Of a stretch of DNA of 64,000 bases, positions 40,715-47,898 are shown one piece after another. Made by a program: the position numbers and the translations under genes. A model generated the notes under the pieces. That model had not been told where the DNA came from. It did not search any database and saw only the letters and a program-made list of their open reading frames with translations. Within the stretch, counting starts at the first letter, position 1. Each line of letters starts with the position of its first letter. The stretch is from Ancylobacter polymorphus (GTDB lineage Bacteria; Pseudomonadota; Alphaproteobacteria; Rhizobiales; Xanthobacteraceae): NCBI RefSeq assembly GCF_022836935.1, contig NZ_CP083239.1, forward strand, positions 124,001-188,000. Direction: 5' to 3'.

Positions 40715-41893
40715 TCAGGCCCCCACCATATTGGGCGAGCGCGACAGCCGGCCATAGACGAGATAGAGCGCCGTCGTCGTCACCAGAAGGATCAGCCCGA
40801 GCGCGCCCGCCATGCCCCAATTGGCAGTCCCTGTGGCGAAGAAGGCGATGACGGAGGAAATCATCTGGTCCTCCGCCCCGCCGACCAGCGCCGGGGTGAT
40901 GTAGTAGCCCAGCGCCACCATGAACACGAGCAGCGCGCCGGAGGCGACGCCGGGCAGCGCCATCGGCAGCAGCACATGCCAGAACGCCCGCAGCCGGTTC
41001 GCCCCGAGCGAGGAGGCCGCCGGCATCAGATTGCGCGGAATGCCGAGCAGCACGGAATAGATCGGCAGCACCATGAAGGGCAGCAGCACATGGGTCATGG
41101 CGATGACCACGCCGGTGCGGTTGAAGATGAGTTGCAAGGGCTGGTCGACGATGCCGATGGCGATCAGCGCCTTGTTGATCAGCCCTTCATTCTGCAGAAG
41201 GATCACCCAGGAAGCGGTGCGCACCAGCAGCGAGGTCCACAGCGGCAGCAGCACGGCGAGCAGCATCACATTGCGCACCCACCCCGTGGCGGCGGCGGCG
41301 ATCATCGCATAGGGCAGGCCGATCAGCGCGCACAGCACCGTCACCAGCGCGGCGATGGTGAAGGTGCGCAGCATGATGACGCGGTTGGCCGAGGCGTCGG
41401 CGGTGATGCTGCCCTCGGTGTCGCGCTTGAGATCGACGGCGGCCAGCAGGTTGCGGTCGGTATAGTTCGGCATTGCCCGCTGCAGCGCCTGCCAGTAGCG
41501 CCCCTCGCCCCAGCGCGGATCGACCGCCGCGAGGTCCACGGGCTGGCCGGGCGGCGCATCGCGCACGGCGCTGGCGGTGCGGCTCAGGAGGGTGCGGAAG
41601 CCCGACACCTCGCTGTTGAGCCGGCGCACCGCGTCGCCGAAGGCCATCTGCTCGCTCGGCGCGCGCAGATCGTCGACAAGCGCCTGCTGCACCTCCGGCG
41701 GCGGAAGGCCGGTGCCGTCCCAGTCGCCGATCACCTCGGCGGTTTCCGGCATCACCTGCCGCACCGTGCCGTCGGTGACGGAGACGGAGATCATCATCAC
41801 CAGCGGCCAGACGAAGAACGCCGCGAGAAACAGGAACAGCGGCGCTACGAGAAGGAGCGCGGAGAGGCGGCCGCGTGTGGAGGACCCGCTCAT
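40715..41893 (-). CDS. ABC transporter permease (PotB/PotH-like) with large periplasmic insertion
   Basis: A 392-residue permease, about 90-110 residues longer than typical PotB/PotH. The extra sequence lies between the first membrane helix (LLVAPLFLFLAAFFVWPLVM) and the second (TFTIAALVTVLCALIGLPYA): a mostly helical, charged periplasmic stretch at about residues 40-155. The remaining five helices and the EAA loop (AASSLGANRLRAFWHVLLPM) are normal. ATG 41893 overlaps the ATPase stop at 41890-41892, indicating translational coupling. The insertion could contact the binding protein. Confidence 0.92.
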   Translation of the reverse strand: MSGSSTRGRLSALLLVAPLFLFLAAFFVWPLVMMISVSVTDGTVRQVMPETAEVIGDWDGTGLPPPEVQQALVDDLRAPSEQMAFGDAVRRLNSEVSGFRTLLSRTASAVRDAPPGQPVDLAAVDPRWGEGRYWQALQRAMPNYTDRNLLAAVDLKRDTEGSITADASANRVIMLRTFTIAALVTVLCALIGLPYAMIAAAATGWVRNVMLLAVLLPLWTSLLVRTASWVILLQNEGLINKALIAIGIVDQPLQLIFNRTGVVIAMTHVLLPFMVLPIYSVLLGIPRNLMPAASSLGANRLRAFWHVLLPMALPGVASGALLVFMVALGYYITPALVGGAEDQMISSVIAFFATGTANWGMAGALGLILLVTTTALYLVYGRLSRSPNMVGA

Positions 41894-42975
41894 GCGGCGC
41901 GCCCCGCCGCATCCGGCGCGATCAGCGTGCATTCGGACGGTTCGAAACACGCGAAGGCCGTGCTGCCCACCGGGCCCACCGGCACGCGCCGCTGCACCTT
42001 GCCGACGAGTTCGATCCCCGGGCCGGCGAGATGGGTGCGCAGATGGTCGCCCTGATAGACATTGTCGGTGACGGTGACGGGGATGACATTGCCCGTTCCC
42101 GGCTGGTCCTGCAGATGCAGCCGCTCCGGCCGCACCGAGGCGAGGATCGGCGCGCCGACCTCGACCGGCCCGAGCTGGGTCGCGCGCAGCGTCACGCCCT
42201 CGGCGATCGTCACCTCGGCGACGCCGTCGGCGACCGTCTTCACCACGCCCTCGAACAGGTTGGTCTCGCCGATGAATTCGGCGACGAAGCGGGTTCGCGG
42301 GCGGTCATAAATACCCTCCGGCGTGTCGAGCTGCTCGATGCGGCCATGATTGAACACGGCGATGCGGTCCGACATGGTGAGCGCTTCGGACTGGTCGTGG
42401 GTGACGAAGATCACGGTGAGGCCGAGCGTGCGGTGCAGGTCGCGCAGTTCGAGCTGCATGTGCTCGCGCAACTGCTTGTCGAGCGCGCCGAGCGGCTCGT
42501 CCATCAGCACCACGGTCGGCTCGAACACCAGCGCGCGGGTCAGCGCGACGCGCTGCTGCTGGCCGCCGGAAAGCTGGGCCGGGCGACGGTCCTTGAGATG
42601 GCCGAGGCGCACCATATCGAGCGCCCGCGTCACCCGCGCCGCCGCTTCCGCCTTGCCCACGCCGCGCATGGCGAGCGGAAAGGCGACATTCTCCGCCACC
42701 GTCATATGCGGGAAAAGCGCGTAGTTCTGGAACACCACGCCCATATTGCGCTTATGCGAGGGCAGGCTCTCGATACGGGTGCCGTCGAGCCAGATGGCGC
42801 CATGGGTGGGCTGCTCGAATCCGGCCAGCATCATCAGGAGCGTGGTCTTGCCGGAGCCGGAAGGCCCGAGCAGGCTGACGAACTCGCCCTTGGCGACTTC
42901 GAGGTCGAGCTTGTCGACCACCTTCAGCGTGCCGAAGGACTTGGTGACCTGGTCGAAATGAATGAAGGGCGCCAA
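41890..42975 (-). CDS. ABC transporter ATP-binding protein, polyamine type (PotA-like)
   Basis: A 361-residue ATPase. Walker A is LLGPSGSGKTTLLMMLAGFE, the Q-loop is GVVFQNYALFPHMT, the signature is AQLSGGQQQRVALTRALVFE, and Walker B is VVLMDEPLGALD. A C-terminal TOBE regulatory domain follows (LASVRPERLHLQDQPGTGN and on). No ATG lies at a suitable site; TTG 42975 (giving MAPFIHFDQVTKSFG) has GGAG 7 bases upstream and fits family length, while the ATG at 43089 would add 38 unrelated residues. It drives uptake with the two permeases and the binding protein upstream. Confidence 0.9.
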   Translation of the reverse strand: MAPFIHFDQVTKSFGTLKVVDKLDLEVAKGEFVSLLGPSGSGKTTLLMMLAGFEQPTHGAIWLDGTRIESLPSHKRNMGVVFQNYALFPHMTVAENVAFPLAMRGVGKAEAAARVTRALDMVRLGHLKDRRPAQLSGGQQQRVALTRALVFEPTVVLMDEPLGALDKQLREHMQLELRDLHRTLGLTVIFVTHDQSEALTMSDRIAVFNHGRIEQLDTPEGIYDRPRTRFVAEFIGETNLFEGVVKTVADGVAEVTIAEGVTLRATQLGPVEVGAPILASVRPERLHLQDQPGTGNVIPVTVTDNVYQGDHLRTHLAGPGIELVGKVQRRVPVGPVGSTAFACFEPSECTLIAPDAAGRAA

Positions 42976-43117
42976 CCGCAATCTCCGAGTGATGGCCTTG
43001 GCCCTGACGTTACCCGGACGCGCCGCCCGCTCCAAGCGCGGGCCCGTCCCGTCCCCGCCTTTCGGCCCGGGCGGGCACCGTCCCGCCATCGCCGGTCAAA
43101 AGCTGGGGGAGAAGTGA

Positions 43118-43149
43118 CCGGGCCGCGCCGTAGGAAGGGCGCGGCCCGG
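43118..43149 (-). other. Strong hairpin between binding-protein and ATPase genes
   Basis: Perfect 12-base stem CCGGGCCGCGCC / GGCGCGGCCCGG (43118-43129 and 43138-43149) with an 8-base loop, about 55 bases after the binding-protein stop. There is no U-run on the minus strand, so it is more likely an mRNA-stabilising or attenuating structure that raises binding protein over membrane components. Confidence 0.65.
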
Positions 43150-43203
43150 GAAGCCGTGAGCAGGCGGCGCCGAGCGGCGACGCCCGCTGACCCGCTGTGC
43201 CGA

Positions 43204-44259
43204 TTACTTAGCCAGCCAGGCGTTGAAGCGCTTGGTCAGCTCTTCGACATTGTCGACCCAGAAGGCGCCGTCCAGCGCGATGGCGCCGGTGAGGTTGGCC
43301 TGCGTGGTCGGCAGGTCCTTCTGCAGCGCGGCCGGCACCATCGCGGCGGCTTCCTTGTTGGGGAGGCCATAGGCGATGTAGTCGGGAAGCTTCGACTGGT
43401 TAGCCGGCTCGCTGGCGAAAGCGATGAAGTCCATCGCTTCCTTGGCGTTCGGGCTGTCCTTGAGGATGACCCAGCTGTCGATGGCGTAGATGCTGCCCGG
43501 CCACACGCCCTGGAAGTTCTTGCCTTCGGTCTTGTTGATGCCGGCGAGACGGCCGTTATACGCAGTGGACATCACCACTTCGCCCGAGGCGAGCAGGGAG
43601 AGCGGCTGGGCGCCGGCTTCCCACCACACGATGTGGGGCTTCAGCTCGTCCAGCTTCTTGAACGCGCGGTCGACGCCTTCCGGCGTACCGAGCACCTTGT
43701 AGACCTCTTCCGGCTTCACGCCGTCGGCCATCAGGGCGAATTCGAGCGAGTATTTCGGGCCCCGGCGGAAGCCGCGCTTGCCGGGGAACTTCTGCACGTC
43801 CCAGAAGTCGGCCCAGGAGGTCGGCGGGGTCTTCAGCCGGTTGGCGTCGTAGCTGAGCATGGTCGACCACACGATGGCGCCGACGCCGCAATCGCTCACT
43901 GCGGCGGGGAGGAACTTGTCCTTGCCGCCGAGCTTCGACCAGTCGATCTTCTCGTAGAAGCCGTCGGCGCAGCCGAGTTCGAGTTCCTCGGTCTCGACCT
44001 GAACCACGTCCCAGTTCGGCACGCCGGCCTTCACCTTGGCGGCGATGACGCCGATGCCGCCGTCCCAGCTCTCGTCGAGCACGGGCTTGCCGATCTTCTT
44101 CGAGAAGGGCTCGAAATAGATCTTCTTCTGGGCGTCCTGGTAGTTGCCGCCCCAGGACACGACGGTGAGATCGCGCGCCGAGGCCGTGCCGCCGGCCATC
44201 ATCAGGCCGAGCGCGAGGCCGGCACCGCCGATCCGCAGAAGAGTGGAAGTGGCCTTCAT
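43204..44259 (-). CDS. Periplasmic solute-binding protein, polyamine type (PotD/PotF-like)
   Basis: A 351-residue exported binding protein. Signal peptide: LLRIGGAGLALGLMMAGGTA with cleavage near ASA-RD. The mature part starts LTVVSWGGNYQDAQKKIYFE, typical of the spermidine/putrescine-binding cluster, with TSWADFWDVQKFPGKRG and EEVYKVLGTPEGVDRAFKKL as family segments. Acidic and aromatic residues expected to bind amines are present, but the ligand is unknown. GGGGGAAC precedes ATG 44259. It is the first gene of the transporter operon, and its promoter carries an AATATAATA box shared with the neighbouring regulator promoter. Confidence 0.93.
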   Translation of the reverse strand: MKATSTLLRIGGAGLALGLMMAGGTASARDLTVVSWGGNYQDAQKKIYFEPFSKKIGKPVLDESWDGGIGVIAAKVKAGVPNWDVVQVETEELELGCADGFYEKIDWSKLGGKDKFLPAAVSDCGVGAIVWSTMLSYDANRLKTPPTSWADFWDVQKFPGKRGFRRGPKYSLEFALMADGVKPEEVYKVLGTPEGVDRAFKKLDELKPHIVWWEAGAQPLSLLASGEVVMSTAYNGRLAGINKTEGKNFQGVWPGSIYAIDSWVILKDSPNAKEAMDFIAFASEPANQSKLPDYIAYGLPNKEAAAMVPAALQKDLPTTQANLTGAIALDGAFWVDNVEELTKRFNAWLAK

Positions 44260-44348
44260 GGAAGTTCCCCCTGTTGTCGCTGGTGCCGCAGCAAAGCACG
44301 CGGCCGCCATGGGTAATAGAATGGCCGGCCCCCTTGGGGGTAATCCGG

Positions 44349-44363
44349 TTAATATAATAACCA
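44349..44363. promoter_or_regulatory. AATATAATA box upstream of the binding-protein gene
   Basis: TTAATATAATAACCA, in GC-rich surroundings, about 90 bases before the binding-protein start codon. The 9-mer AATATAATA also occurs at 44981-44989. It resembles the PuuR operator as I recall it (AAAATATAATGAACA), and the nearby regulator is PuuR-like. Confidence 0.55.
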
Positions 44364-44393
44364 CGCCTGCCGTATTTGCAGGCGGCGCGGCGC

Positions 44394-44942
44394 CTAGTAT
44401 GTGGGCGGATTGATGGCGCTGACAATCTCGCTCGGCTCGTCCGCGACATTGCGGAAGCGGTGCGGCAGCTTGCTGTCGAAATAATAGGCGTCGCCGGCGC
44501 GCAGCACCTTGGAATTGCTTTCCACTGTTACCTCCACCGCGCCGCGGATGATCATTCCCGCTTCCTGCGCCGTGTGGGAGAAGGCCTCTCCCGTGTCGGC
44601 ACCGACGGCATAGGTCTCGTGCAGCACCAGGATCTGCCGATTGGGGTGGTTGATGCCGATAACCCGGTAGGAAATCGCTTCGCCGCTCCCGACTTCCGGC
44701 AGTTCCGACGCCTCGTAGAAGGGCGAGTAGGACGACATCTGCTGCAGTTCGGAGAAGAAGCCCACCAGCGTCGTCCCCAGCGCCTCCAATATGGCGGCGA
44801 GCGTGTCGATGGAGGGGCTGATGCGGTCGCGTTCGATCAGCGAGATCGAGGAATGCGAGACGCCGGAGCGCAAGGCGAGACGGCGTATGCCGAGATTGCG
44901 GCGGCGGCGCAGCTCGCGAATACCAGGTCCGATATGCGGCAT
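44394..44942 (-). CDS. XRE-cupin transcriptional regulator (PuuR-like)
   Basis: A 182-residue repressor-like protein. Residues about 5-62 form an XRE helix-turn-helix (IRELRRRRNLGIRRLALRSG, VSHSSISLIERDRISPS). From about residue 100 a cupin_2 barrel follows (GMIIRGAVEVTVESNSKVLR, AGDAYYFDSKLPHRFRNVAD). This layout is that of PuuR, which represses putrescine catabolism. ATG 44942 gives a normal length; the upstream frame has no family match. It lies between the ABC operon (downstream, same strand, 134 bases) and the divergent HisD-like gene, so control of both is the obvious inference. Confidence 0.9.
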   Translation of the reverse strand: MPHIGPGIRELRRRRNLGIRRLALRSGVSHSSISLIERDRISPSIDTLAAILEALGTTLVGFFSELQQMSSYSPFYEASELPEVGSGEAISYRVIGINHPNRQILVLHETYAVGADTGEAFSHTAQEAGMIIRGAVEVTVESNSKVLRAGDAYYFDSKLPHRFRNVADEPSEIVSAINPPTY

Positions 44943-44979
44943 GGGGCCCCCTTCGGCGCGCAATCCTTCAGCAGGTGGA

Positions 44980-44994
44980 GAATATAATAGACAG
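44980..44994. promoter_or_regulatory. AATATAATA box in the regulator/HisD-like divergent promoter
   Basis: GAATATAATAGACAG, 38 bases before the regulator start and about 70 before the HisD-like start. It shares AATATAATA-N-(A/C)C with the box at 44349-44363. Two near-identical AT-rich boxes in GC-rich DNA beside one regulator suggest a common operator. Confidence 0.55.
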
Positions 44995-45064
44995 CCCGAC
45001 GGTCGCCAATTGCCGACGGCACCGGCGGGCCTCACCATCGCGCCCGTCCTCACAGGAAATCGCC

Positions 45065-46345
45065 ATGTCCGCGCTCAGCTCCTCTCTCCGCGACCAGATT
45101 CACCCGCTCAAGGCGCCGCGCCCGGATGACGGCCGCGACACCAACGAGATCGCCGCCACCGTCAAGGAGGTGCTGGACGCGGTGCGCACCCGTGGCGACG
45201 AGGCGGTGCGGCACTATTCCAAGCTGTTCGACAAGAGCGACGTGACCGCCATCGAGGTGAGCGCGGAAGAGCGCGCGGCCGCGCTGGCGGCGCTCGACCC
45301 GCAGACCCGCGCCGATACCGAATTCGCGATCGAGCGGGTGCGGGCCTTCGCCCAGGCGCAGCTCGCCACCATCCTGCCGCTGGAAGTCGAGGCCCTGCCG
45401 GGCCTGCATCTCGGCCACCGCGTCATCCCGATCGAGCGCGTCGGCGCCTATGTCCCCGGCGGGCGCTACCCGCTGCTCTCCGCGCCGATCATGACGCTGG
45501 TGCCGGCCAAGGTCGCCGGCTGCGATGAGGTGATCGCCTGCCTGCCGCCGACCGCCCACCCCGCCATGATCGCCGGCTGCCACCTTTCCGGCGCCGACCG
45601 CATCTTCCGCGTCGGCGGCGCGCAGGCCATCGCCGCCATGGCCTTCGGCACCGAGACCATTCCCGCCGTCGACAAGGTGGTCGGCCCCGGCAATGCCTAT
45701 GTGAACGAGGCCAAGCGGCAGGTGTTCGGCCCGGTCGGCATCGACCAACTGGCCGGCCCCAGCGAGATCTTCATCGTCGCCGACGAGACCGGCGACGCCG
45801 AGATGATCGCCACCGACCTCCTGGCGCAGGCCGAGCATGACGTGCGCACCCGCGTCGGCCTCATCACCACCAGCCGCGCGCTCGCCGAGGCGACGCTGGT
45901 CGAGGTGGAGAAGCAGCTGAAGACGCTTTCCACCGCGCCGGTCGCGGGCAAGGCCTGGGAGGATTTCGGCGAGATCGTCGTCTGCGACAGCGAAGAGGCG
46001 ATGATCGCCTATTCCGACCACATCGCCGCCGAGCATCTGCAGGTTCACACCGCCGACCCGCACGCCACCGCCGCCAAGCTGCGCAATTACGGCTCGCTGT
46101 TCATCGGGACGCTGGCGAGCGTCGTTTATTCCGACAAGTGCTGCGGCACCAACCACACCCTCCCGACCATGGGCGCCGGGCGCTACACGGGCGGGCTGTG
46201 GGTCGGCTCCTTCGTCAAGATCTGCACCCATCAATGGCTGGATGCGCGCGGCGTCGCCGCCGTCGCCCCGCCGGCCGTGCGCCAGAGCGCCAGCGAAGGG
46301 CTCGAAGGTCACCGCCGCGCCGCCGCCTTCCGCCTTCAGGGCTGA
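45065..46345 (+). CDS. Histidinol dehydrogenase family enzyme (catabolic HisD/HpsN-like)
   Basis: A 426-residue zinc/NAD-dependent dehydrogenase. Conserved HisD residues are present: AQAEHD (zinc Gln and His), AAEHLQ (catalytic Glu-His pair), SDKCCGTNHTLPT (zinc Asp) and EGLEGHRRAA (zinc His). GRYTGGLWVGSFVKICTHQW is characteristic of the sulfopropanediol-dehydrogenase-like (HpsN) branch rather than biosynthetic HisD. It is not next to any his gene; instead it is divergent from a PuuR-like regulator and an ABC transporter for a polyamine-like solute, implying catabolism of an imported alcohol by oxidation to an acid. A strong hairpin terminator follows at 46428. Confidence 0.85.
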   Translation: MSALSSSLRDQIHPLKAPRPDDGRDTNEIAATVKEVLDAVRTRGDEAVRHYSKLFDKSDVTAIEVSAEERAAALAALDPQTRADTEFAIERVRAFAQAQLATILPLEVEALPGLHLGHRVIPIERVGAYVPGGRYPLLSAPIMTLVPAKVAGCDEVIACLPPTAHPAMIAGCHLSGADRIFRVGGAQAIAAMAFGTETIPAVDKVVGPGNAYVNEAKRQVFGPVGIDQLAGPSEIFIVADETGDAEMIATDLLAQAEHDVRTRVGLITTSRALAEATLVEVEKQLKTLSTAPVAGKAWEDFGEIVVCDSEEAMIAYSDHIAAEHLQVHTADPHATAAKLRNYGSLFIGTLASVVYSDKCCGTNHTLPTMGAGRYTGGLWVGSFVKICTHQWLDARGVAAVAPPAVRQSASEGLEGHRRAAAFRLQG

Positions 46346-46427
46346 GCGGCGGCAGGTCGAGCGTGCCCCCGTCCCCCGAGCCCCGGTTCGGACGGGGGCG
46401 CGTCTCGAACCCTTACATCTGACGACA

Positions 46428-46461
46428 AAACCCCCATGGCCGGACGCGGCCATGGGGGTTT
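46428..46461 (+). terminator. Hairpin terminator after the HisD-like gene
   Basis: Perfect 14-base stem AAACCCCCATGGCC / GGCCATGGGGGTTT with a 6-base loop; only three U residues follow, then TCGACG. A weaker hairpin with a 9-base stem lies just before it at 46365-46399. It can also serve the convergent L,D-transpeptidase-like gene. Confidence 0.7.
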
Positions 46462-46551
46462 CGACGATTAGAGCCATGCTGAATAGGGAACGTCGTGAAA
46501 GCTGCGCCCAGGCGCATCGGCCGTCGGCGCAAAGCACGGTCGCTGCCGCGC

Positions 46552-47559
46552 TCAGTCCCGCTTGCCGCCGGTGAGCCAGGACAGCAAGGGATTGGCGGGT
46601 TCGGCCGATTTCGGCATCGCCTCGACCACCACGACTTCCTCGATCTCGCCCTTCTTGAAGGACACGAGGAAGGAATCGTAATCGGCGAGCGAGATGCAGC
46701 CATTGGAGTCGCCGCGCGGGCCGAGCAGATAGGGGTGGAGCAGGAAGCCGTTGCGGCCATACATCTTGCCGTCGCCCACCGGCGTCATCCGCACCGCTTC
46801 GGTGCCGTGAAACAGCGCCTCGCGCATGCGCAGCTTGTAGCGGTTCGGCGGCGTGGGGCCGACCATCTTCACATGCACGTAGCGCGGGTCGTCGAACTTG
46901 TCGCCATAGCCGGAATGCGCCTCAAGCTTCTTGCCATTGGGCAGATAGAGCTTCTTGGCGCGGATATCGTAAATCGCGAACTTGTCCTCGCGCGTGGGGT
47001 AGCGCAGCCCGTCCTTCGGCGCCTCGGTGGCGGCGGGCGCCTCCGGCTCGGGGGCCAGGTCTTCCTCCATCGGCGGGGGAAGCGCCGCGACCTCGGTGCC
47101 CATCGCCGGCTTGCGCGGGGGACGCGGGGCGAGGGTCAGCGTGTCCTCGGGCTCGTCGCCGGACATGACGCGGCCGGCGAACAGTGGATTGGCCATAGGC
47201 AGCGGCACAGTGCTCACCGTCTCCATCGGCGGCACCACCTCGTCCGGAGCGGCAGCGACGGCGGCCGGGCGCGCGACCATCGGCGCGGGATCGAACAGCC
47301 AGTGGGTCGGCGGCTCGAACACCCCGGCAGCGCGGAAATTGCGGATATCGTTGACCGTGTAGGTCGGCGGCGGCGAGGGCTCGTCCACCACCACGCTGTC
47401 GGACTTCGGCGCGACGGAGCTGGCCATCAGCGGAGGGTCGACCCGCGCGGCATCGGCCGGGGTCGGAATCGCGGTGTTGGAAATCCACGCGACGGCGACC
47501 GCCACGCCAACAAACCCCGCCGAGCCGATAAGGAACGAGCCAACTAGCCGCATAGACAT
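46552..47559 (-). CDS. L,D-transpeptidase-like (DUF2778) anchored protein
   Basis: A 335-residue envelope protein. An N-terminal membrane anchor (RLVGSFLIGSAGFVGVAVAV) is followed by a long Pro/Ala/Glu-rich periplasmic region of about 170 residues, then a C-terminal domain with the L,D-transpeptidase-type active-site motif LLGPRGDSNGCISLADYD (histidine in GFLLHPY upstream, catalytic cysteine in NGCIS). DUF2778 proteins include peptidoglycan-acting enzymes and the type VI effector Tlde1; here the anchor and single-gene context favour a housekeeping cell-wall or exported-enzyme role. The start at 47559 (MSM) has AGAG close by; 47553 is equivalent. Confidence 0.8.
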   Translation of the reverse strand: MSMRLVGSFLIGSAGFVGVAVAVAWISNTAIPTPADAARVDPPLMASSVAPKSDSVVVDEPSPPPTYTVNDIRNFRAAGVFEPPTHWLFDPAPMVARPAAVAAAPDEVVPPMETVSTVPLPMANPLFAGRVMSGDEPEDTLTLAPRPPRKPAMGTEVAALPPPMEEDLAPEPEAPAATEAPKDGLRYPTREDKFAIYDIRAKKLYLPNGKKLEAHSGYGDKFDDPRYVHVKMVGPTPPNRYKLRMREALFHGTEAVRMTPVGDGKMYGRNGFLLHPYLLGPRGDSNGCISLADYDSFLVSFKKGEIEEVVVVEAMPKSAEPANPLLSWLTGGKRD

Positions 47560-47898
47560 CTCTATACAGATGACGAACGTTCGCGCACGACCCGCAGATC
47601 GTCCACGCCCGGCGTCAGCCTTCGGTTGCACACGGCACCGGCGCCCAAGCCCTGGCTCGCCGGTGGCCCCCAAGCCAATTCGTTCCTAGCCAAGTTTAGG
47701 TAATATTTCATTAATGACGTCACGACAACCCGGCCAGGACACCGATGCGGCCCGCGCGGCGGCAAGGAGAAGAAGCGGGCGGAAGGGGCGCTTCCGCCCG
47801 CAAAATCGTCATTCTGCTGATGGCCACCCTCCCTGTTTAGAACTATTAAAGACAGGATAGGCGGCGGATCGTCCCGGCGCCGAACCCGTGGTGTCCTT
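47560..47898. other. 339-base intergenic region, divergent promoters
   Basis: No convincing gene. It contains a perfect 10-base palindrome CGAACGTTCG near 47575, an AT-rich stretch at 47695-47725 (AGGTAATATTTCATTAATGA), and a strong hairpin GCGGGCGGAAG-GGGCG-CTTCCGCCCGC (47775-47801) not followed by U residues. It should hold the promoters of the L,D-transpeptidase-like gene and the P-type ATPase. Confidence 0.6.

Noticed and set aside
45065..46345. Plain biosynthetic histidinol dehydrogenase (hisD)
   Set aside because: Catalytic residues fit, but the neighbours are transport and catabolic regulation genes and the C-terminal motif is HpsN-like; biosynthetic role not excluded but less likely.
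47775..47801. GCGGGCGGAAG hairpin as an intrinsic terminator
   Set aside because: It lies upstream of both flanking genes (divergent) and has no U-run on either strand.
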